Shown piece by piece: positions 11,001 through 14,616 of a stretch of DNA of 14,616 nucleotides (position 1 is its first letter; each line of letters opens with the position of its first letter). The position numbers and the translations under genes are program-made. Below the pieces are notes generated by a model. It was not told where the DNA came from. It made no database searches and saw only the letters and a program-made list of their open reading frames with translations. Source of the DNA: Tetmemena sp. SeJ-2015. Taxonomy: Eukaryota; Ciliophora; Spirotrichea; Sporadotrichida; Oxytrichidae. The stretch spans positions 1-14,616 of the forward strand of contig JAJKFJ010009467.1 in NCBI GenBank assembly GCA_027382625.1, given 5' to 3'.

Positions 11001-14000
11001 GATAAAGTGTCACATCTATTGAGTTGAAATTCACACTAAATATCGCTTTGAATGAAACAGTAAAAATTAAAATCATGATTGTAAGTAATTTTATTTGCTT
11101 GCTAATCTGGACCTGAGCCAGATATGATTGCTGTAAGTTGATAAATTTTATTCTCAAAGTAAGTCTTGTAAATTTAGTTCCCCAAGTCTGTAAACTTAAG
11201 ATTAAAAGCTTAGCCAGAAGTAGAATTACAAAGTTGCTATGAACCTTGAGGCATATTTGTGTCGCATACCCACCGTATTGTTATATTATTAAAGTTTGCT
11301 TGAGGATTTTAAGGCATTACTGTCAAAGTCAAGCCTGGCTAAAACTTTTCTAGATTGACTATCGTTGGCCCTTATATGTAGAAGTCGCTTAGAGATTATA
11401 AAGTAAGAGTTGGCAGTAAAGCAAAACTTCTAGACGCTGAAGTTTAATTGGAATAGTCATTTGCTACTGTGAAGTTTTATGTAACTTAGAGGCTAAAGTT
11501 TTACATAGAGGATTGTGATGTTCCTTTTGAAGCAGATAGTGCAAATAAATTCTTCTAATAGCTTCTATATGGATCAAGGATGAGACCCTACAAAGTAGAA
11601 CTAATAAAGTTTGCATTAAAATCATTTTTAAATAGAGCTTGTGGAAATTATTTGAGCATTCTAATCTGTGAATACAGTGCTAGTGCAGAAATTTGAAACA
11701 TTTAGCGTGTAAAGTAGTGGGTAAATGAAGTCCTGAGAGAGTAAAGAAGTTACTGCCTGGTTTGAGAAATTAAGGTAAACACAGTCCTTGTTGGGCGAGT
11801 TAGGAGGTATAATGAATATAGATGCTTTGACCTTATTTGAAACTCTGATGTTGTCATAGATAGAAACGTTAAATCTATAGATCCTTCCAGGAACATTTAC
11901 AGAAGAAGCGTTTCTAATAAGAGGGGTGATACTGTATTTAGAGTCACTAAACTTAGGGCAATAGCCAATATTTTTTAATTTAACTTAAAAATTAAGTCCT
12001 GATATTGCTGATGGAGGCTGGGCATTCCCAGTTGTAAGAAAAGTTTCGATTGAAGACATTTAAGTTGTCAAAAGAAGTTATCGCATCCAAAGTAGCTGTT
12101 TCCCAGGGCAGTACACTCATCTAAGTCTGATTTAATTATGCAATAAGACTATTATCTTAATTGGCTCGACTCAAGACAAGTACATGAGTTTAAAGCAAGA
12201 GAGTCTAGGATCCCACTATTCTATACCATAAGAGGAAAGTCATATTGTACTGCTTTTCCAGTTCTAGTGAAGAAAGCAAGTTCTAAGTGAAGTTAAAGGA
12301 AGGAGTCTTTGTAGTGAAGCTGGCGATACTCACCGAATTTGGATTTTGAATAAAAATACCGGAAGGATCAGAGACCTGCAATGCATAGTAATCGTAATTA
12401 ATCGTAGTAGTATTAAAACTGCAGGACATGTACAGTTAGGGCTGAGATAGCTTGAAGTCTTTCGAGGTAATGTTATTGGTGAAGTAGAGTTAGGAAGATG
12501 AGAAAGAGTCATTCCATATAGCTGGGTTTGTGCTTGTGAAATTCAAGTAAGGGCAAGTCGATCTTGTGGAGTTTAAAGCAGGAAATATAAGCCAAACATC
12601 GACTGAAACTCTATCATTATACCGCCCAGACTTCGGATTGTAAATTACCAGCTTAAATGTGTAATTCATTTCATAGTTCCATCCTGCTTAGACTCTTTGA
12701 AGATTAGATATATTGAGCACAGGGTCAGCACTATTGTTAGGACAAAATGGAACTGTGAGATTCTGGGAATTTATGGGGCATGTCCAGTTGGCTTTGAGTT
12801 TTGTGGTTGGATCTTCTGGGTCGAAAGACTTAGAAAAATTGAGGACAATAGTATCTGAAAAGAGATATTTATAACTCTCATACCCTTGTGCTGAATTTGT
12901 CTCAAGGATGATATTCAACTGCTGGGAAACTTGGGTTAAAATTATGGATCTTGTTTGAATTTGAGGTAACTATGAGTCTTAAGTTGTTATTATGAATTTA
13001 GCGGTTAAATTTATCCATTCATAAATTAATTAAAAAATAATTATATCTTTATTTATTCACCAGAGAGCATTTTGAGGGTGGCGTTATTTGCTACATACAT
13101 CCAGTAGTTTCTGTCTTGAGGGGATAGAAAGAACTGATTGCGGAGATAATTATCTAAAAGCTGGTAATCTTGTCTGCTTTAGATCTCTGTTAGGTTAAGG
13201 GTGGATATTGTTGTAGCATTAAGACTAAATTCAGGAATAAATTGGAACATAGAAAGTAAAAATATTTAACTAGAGTTGTATTTGAGGAGAACTTGAGTGT
13301 ACCAATCAGCAGTACCGAAGTAACTTACATTTGAGCTGTCCATAGTCCATTCAATGCCTTGAATTATATAGTAGTTTATCTCTAGTTCACTCACTTGGCA
13401 AGTTAGCTTGTACTCGGGCATCACTTTCGTCTGATTAACTTAAACTAAAAGAAAATGAATAATGGCTCTACTTTGTTTGTAATGTTTCCTGCTGAGGCCA
13501 AGTTGACTACTGGACAAGGTTGATAAGACGGCGTTCCTTCTTCACCTACTATTGTGAGTGTAGCCCAACTCACATTCACACTCTTTTATACAAGAGTAGA
13601 GGCCTTGTCTCCGTCTACGTAGGCCTGGATTGTAAAGTTATAAGGAATGTAAGGTACCACATTCATCTTTTGCAAGTAACTAGTTTATCTAACTATAGAT
13701 AAAAGTTATCTATCATTTTATAAGTTGTAGGTATGAGAATCGCCTTCTAGCTTTAAGTAAACACGCAAGCCTCCTTATAAGCCTGGTCACTAACAAACAA
13801 GTTCTGAGGGCAGATTGCATTATAGACTATAGTCTTGCCTTTTAGATCCTGGTTTAAATTTAACTCTTAATTTAAAACCTCATTCTATTTAAGTGTTGAT
13901 GAAGTATGAGTTAGTGAGGTTGAGTAGGAAATTAGTGCCGTTTAACACTGTGAGTTCTTTCTTGTCGTAGACTATGTTTATAGAGTCCTTGGTAATCACA

Positions 14001-14616
14001 AAGTTGACTAGTTAAGAGTAACTTTACAGCCCCTTCAATAGAGTGTTGTTATATTTTAGAGATATAAACTGAGTTATCTGTGTGAAAATATTTTTTAATT
14101 TTTTTGATAGTTTATTCCACTATAGGACTGCAGGGGTGGCGAGATCTGCAGTCTGTTTGAGTACGATACTCTAACCATTAGTTGTGTAGTTGATGCTCTT
14201 AGATACATCCGCAGAAGTTGAGTTTGATAGATTCCAGCTGTAAGTGATGGATGACTTGCTGTAGTAAGAATTCTAAAAGAGGCAGTAAGTGGTGTTCTAA
14301 AGCGCCACTGTTATTGAAGAGCCCACCTTCTTGTAAATGTAGACAGCTGAATCTCCATTGGGCTAGGAAGTTGCAGAGGTGAAGCTTGGGCAGCCAGGGT
14401 CAAACCACTGGTAAAAGTATTGGTCATAGCTGCTCTTGTACACTTTGTTTGTTACTCTCAATTGAAGCTGGTAAAGTTTAAAAAGACTAATTATTGTAAG
14501 AATCAGGGTGATAGTCAAAATTAAATTAAAGTGAGATTAGCGCAAGGATTAAATTCTCCCAGTCATCGCTCGACAGTTCTGGACCTCTCTAGCTGAAAAT
14601 CTAGTGAGATCGTTAG
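2093..14616 (-). CDS. Giant REJ-GAIN/GPS multi-TM surface protein, germline form with many IESs; N terminus off window
   Basis: The tail ends KQTYQTSKRI at a TGA (2093-2095). In protein order I see: an ectodomain rich in N-glycosylation sites with repeated REJ-like W-x-C modules (SITYSWNLSNS at about 14235, KANWTCPINS at about 12785, YNWECPAS at about 12025, IRWVCDT at about 11265); a GAIN-like region (about 10340-7030) ending in LCITPHLTKFTV; TM1 (about 6907-6845); three more hydrophobic helices (about 6632-6370); a Ser/Gln-rich loop of several hundred residues (about 6310-4630); a helix near 4330-4284; a charged loop; two helices (about 3100-2945); and a cytoplasmic tail. Architecture resembles polycystin-1 or adhesion receptors, but there is no room for a PLAT domain after TM1. 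A surface sensing or adhesion role is inferred. It hosts a nested + strand gene. Junctions near 4200 and 4250 are unresolved. Confidence 0.8.
2330..2383. other. IES in giant gene, pointer TTTA (+ TAAA), 54 bp
   Basis: + strand TAAA occurs at 2326-2329 and 2380-2383 around an AT-rich spacer with a short internal repeat. Excision joins SHSRDF to NENMGNLFPTVD in frame. Confidence 0.65.
2494..2522. other. IES in giant gene, pointer ATATGA, 29 bp
   Basis: + strand TCATAT occurs at 2488-2493 and 2517-2522. The upstream frame runs into TGA; excision joins NLYTISYM to MVQNYSRESPLSVMEQG. Confidence 0.8.
2703..2757. other. IES in giant gene, pointer GCTA, 55 bp
   Basis: + strand TAGC occurs at 2699-2702 and 2754-2757 around an AT-rich spacer. 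Excision moves the frame from ..ALVMAKNKRQ into ELIEIIEPNNYNSSNRP, far more protein-like than the unspliced Gln-rich reading. Confidence 0.7.
3137..3164. other. IES in giant gene, pointer GATC, 28 bp
   Basis: GATC occurs at 3133-3136 and 3161-3164. The spacer encodes a TGA in the incoming frame. Excision joins IVSQTNEND to PLKFQQRRALKLKEYDRV, leading into a transmembrane helix. Confidence 0.8.
3515..3560. other. IES in giant gene, pointer AAGAT, 46 bp
   Basis: + strand ATCTT occurs at 3510-3514 and 3556-3560 around an AT-rich spacer. Excision joins GEKPRELNKIQ to DLQNEEHYINLQGK in frame and removes a TGA. Confidence 0.75.
3708..3724. other. Very short IES, pointer AAATT, 17 (or 11) bp
   Basis: + strand AATTT occurs at 3703-3707 and 3720-3724, with a further copy in between, so 17 bp and 11 bp excisions both restore the frame. 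Either joins NGETPDKRK to INSIYQMDDMELDS. Confidence 0.55.
3934..3993. other. Candidate IES, pointer GAAG, 60 bp
   Basis: + strand CTTC occurs at 3930-3933 and 3990-3993 in matching phase. The same frame is used on both sides but a TGA lies between. Excision gives FSGSIRK followed by QANEQSSLDIQDYEYP. Other edges are possible. Confidence 0.4.
4398..4426. other. Candidate IES, pointer AGT, 29 bp
   Basis: + strand ACT occurs at 4395-4397 and 4424-4426. Excision joins YHDDIIAV to AHIELDFLKFLIPLEG and removes a TGA. A TTTTAA pair gives a longer competing excision that would delete coding-like sequence. Confidence 0.45.
4465..4493. other. IES in giant gene, pointer AGAAT, 29 bp
   Basis: + strand ATTCT occurs at 4460-4464 and 4489-4493. 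Excision joins ESDPDKFYTFR to ILDLEYHDDIIAV. Both flanks are strongly coding-like. Confidence 0.75.
4597..4630. other. Candidate IES, pointer GCTT, 34 bp
   Basis: + strand AAGC occurs at 4593-4596 and 4627-4630, with another copy at 4636-4639. Excision joins HLKGSLMSL to LNLTYHHIDYAKYQKVV and supplies the needed frame shift. Confidence 0.55.
5310..5352. other. IES in giant gene, pointer AGCC, 43 bp
   Basis: + strand GGCT occurs at 5306-5309 and 5349-5352 around an AT-rich spacer. Excision joins QNDSRLDPEP to PLLDNFINAQDRLARSQ. Confidence 0.7.
5417..5442. other. IES in giant gene, pointer GCC, 26 bp
   Basis: + strand GGC occurs at 5414-5416 and 5440-5442; the spacer is almost entirely A/T. 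Excision joins SENNVSGVELA to QDISMLNRSQNEQ. Confidence 0.6.
5494..5599. other. Candidate IES, pointer CAA, 106 bp
   Basis: + strand TTG occurs at 5491-5493 and 5597-5599 around a long AT-rich spacer. Excision joins NSSHQQTLNQ to MYWGGESENNVSG. The three-base pointer leaves the edges uncertain. Confidence 0.5.
6110..6142. other. Candidate IES, pointer GAC, 33 bp
   Basis: + strand GTC occurs at 6107-6109 and 6140-6142. Excision removes an AT-rich, hydrophobic-coding insertion from a Gln/Ser-rich loop without changing frame. It is supported only by composition and the pointer. Confidence 0.4.
6317..6354. other. IES in giant gene, pointer GAATA, 38 bp
   Basis: + strand TATTC occurs at 6312-6316 and 6350-6354; the AT-rich spacer has a TGA. 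Excision joins KIYSKFKPEY to FKLKMRNLSRSSSSS, just after the fourth hydrophobic helix. Confidence 0.8.
6676..6718. other. Candidate IES, pointer TAC, 43 bp
   Basis: The frame after TM1 (ELGELRYSY) must shift to reach MFFKLNRGFLFRQ. TAC (+ GTA at 6673-6675 and 6716-6718) does this, and a nearby TTC pair does too, so an IES here is likely but its edges are ambiguous. Confidence 0.5.
7010..7165 (-). other. GPS-type autoproteolysis motif region of the giant protein
   Basis: In the - strand frame this reads AICVFQESD ... TQWYADQL ... RHLCITPHLTKFTV. It matches the end of GAIN domains in adhesion receptors and polycystin-1, where the bond between Leu and Thr of H-L-T self-cleaves. His (7034-7036), Leu, Thr and the downstream F-T-V are present. 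Of the four usual cysteines only the first (I-C-V-F) and third (L-C-I-T) remain. It lies about 50 residues before TM1, the expected distance. Confidence 0.75.
7193..7217. other. IES in giant gene, pointer TTAA, 25 bp
   Basis: TTAA occurs at 7189-7192 and 7214-7217. Excision joins INQFAANSTL to TSPSLQRTKGAICVFQ, which is required to enter the GPS frame. Confidence 0.75.
7629..7797 (+). promoter_or_regulatory. AT-rich 5' flank of the nested gene
   Basis: About 170 bases lie between the end of the host MDS and the nested gene's ATG. It is AT-rich, contains a TATAAG at about 7682, and ends after an in-frame TGA at 7783-7785. It is the only room for the nested gene's promoter and 5' UTR. No specific element can be proven. 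Confidence 0.3.
7798..9447 (+). CDS. Nested gene: SAM-like domain, acidic tracts, two AT-hooks and Lys-rich tail; probable nuclear DNA-binding protein
   Basis: A single frame of about 549 codons with many in-frame TAA/TAG (Gln), ending DDFI and TGA at 9445-9447. The ATG at 7798 is the first after an in-frame TGA at 7783. Residues about 1-65 resemble a sterile alpha motif (LSEFLEDIGLQKLLQPL ... MERLKRALDEL). Near residue 113 is KKGRPKKNP and near 388 KGRGRPARK, both AT-hook cores (G-R-P). Long Asp/Glu stretches lie around residues 145-205, and a Lys/Asp/Glu/Arg tract at about 435-480 precedes a GSGSGSS linker. AT-hooks bind AT-rich minor groove and SAM domains mediate protein-protein contacts, so a chromatin role is inferred. 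One in-frame TGA (8062) is explained by a micro-IES. No homolog was recognised by name. Confidence 0.8.
8062..8079. other. Candidate micro-IES, pointer AGAAGGAA, 18 bp
   Basis: AGAAGGAA occurs at 8054-8061 and 8072-8079. The in-frame TGA (8062-8064) is the only stop in the gene and lies in the 10 bp spacer. Excision gives RECQEKETKTKSKLEK. A GACAAG pair (8032-8037, 8068-8073) gives a 36 bp alternative. Confidence 0.55.
9100..9237 (+). repeat. Polypurine Lys/Asp/Glu/Arg low-complexity tract
   Basis: Imperfect repeats of AAR/GAY/GAR/AGA codons encode runs such as DKDKDKDKKRDKKKK. The + strand is almost pure purine over more than 100 bases. The tract is likely a flexible, basic, nucleic-acid-contacting or nuclear-targeting segment. 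Confidence 0.8.
9448..9489. other. 3' flank of nested gene, AT-rich
   Basis: Only about 42 bases separate the nested gene's TGA from the nearest host coding segment. They contain long A/T runs, and the 3' UTR of the nested gene and the end of the host IES must share them. No polyadenylation signal was assigned. Confidence 0.4.
9680..9782. other. IES in giant gene, pointer CACAGAT, 103 bp
   Basis: A seven-base repeat (+ ATCTGTG at 9673-9679 and 9776-9782) flanks a poly-T/A-rich spacer. Excision joins LLDELEILTTD to ANSTLQAQIQQVNELVRQY in the GAIN-like region, in frame. Confidence 0.8.
10341..10391. other. Candidate IES, pointer AAT, 51 bp
   Basis: + strand ATT occurs at 10338-10340 and 10389-10391. 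The AT-rich spacer includes two TGAs. Excision joins SIISNLQLPI to FSKLYLDVSNNLGQ. Confidence 0.5.
11049..11100. other. IES in giant gene, pointer AAGC, 52 bp
   Basis: + strand GCTT occurs at 11045-11048 and 11097-11100 around an AT-rich spacer. Excision joins ISGSGPDQQA to IFSVNFNSIDVTLYPENC. Confidence 0.75.
11639..11657. other. Short IES, pointer GCTC, 19 bp
   Basis: + strand GAGC occurs at 11635-11638 and 11654-11657. The incoming frame would hit TGA. Excision joins TVFTDQNA to LFKNDFNANFISSTLQG. Confidence 0.65.
11973..12006. other. IES in giant gene, pointer AATAT, 34 bp
   Basis: + strand ATATT occurs at 11968-11972 and 12002-12006 around an AT-rich spacer. Excision joins YNWECPASISN to IGYCPKFSDSKYS, restoring the spacing between the two cysteines seen in the neighbouring REJ-like module (WTCP...PFCP). 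Confidence 0.8.
13022..13059. other. IES in giant gene, pointer TGAAT, 38 bp
   Basis: + strand ATTCA occurs at 13017-13021 and 13055-13059; the spacer is nearly all A/T. Excision joins NATLKMLSGE to WINLTAKFIITTQD. Confidence 0.8.

Noticed and set aside
1..14616. Telomere repeats, CRISPR arrays, rRNA genes and germline transposon genes
   Set aside because: No C4A4/G4T4 runs, no regularly spaced repeats, no rRNA-like sequence and no transposase motif were seen when reading both strands.

Overview
The window reads as germline (micronuclear) DNA of a hypotrich/stichotrich ciliate, of the Oxytricha, Stylonychia or Sterkiella kind. Two observations support this. (1) Long reading frames appear only if TAA and TAG are read as glutamine and TGA is the sole stop; with the standard code nothing exceeds about 117 codons. 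(2) Even then the frames break every few hundred bases, and most breaks are repaired in frame by removing a short, usually AT-rich segment flanked by a 3-8 bp direct repeat. That is the signature of internal eliminated sequences (IESs) between macronuclear-destined segments (MDSs), with 'pointer' repeats. No telomere-like C4A4/G4T4 run is present. All translations were done by hand.

Layout. From about 101 to 2020 on the + strand is a secreted or ectodomain protein with two laminin-G/concanavalin-like modules, crossed by about seven IESs; it stops abruptly inside the second module. From 2093 to the right edge on the - strand is one giant gene (about 3,200 residues inside the window, N terminus off the right edge). 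It encodes a REJ-like ectodomain (about 14600-10400), a GAIN-like domain ending in a GPS-type motif (about 10340-7030), about seven hydrophobic segments and very long low-complexity loops (about 6915-2700), and a C-terminal tail with its TGA at 2093-2095. I list 23 small IESs in it; a few junctions remain unresolved.

Inside the GAIN-coding part of this gene lies a separate, complete + strand gene (7798-9447). It encodes a SAM-like domain, acidic tracts, two AT-hook motifs and a lysine-rich tail. The two halves of the GAIN domain resume in frame on either side (about 9492 and 7629), so the nested gene appears to sit in a roughly 1.86 kb IES of its host.

How they work together: the host looks like a polycystin-1/adhesion-receptor-like surface protein, the nested gene like a nuclear DNA-binding protein. 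No functional link is evident; the link is genomic architecture. During macronuclear development the host gene would have to splice DNA across the nested gene, while the nested gene would have to be retained on its own chromosome.
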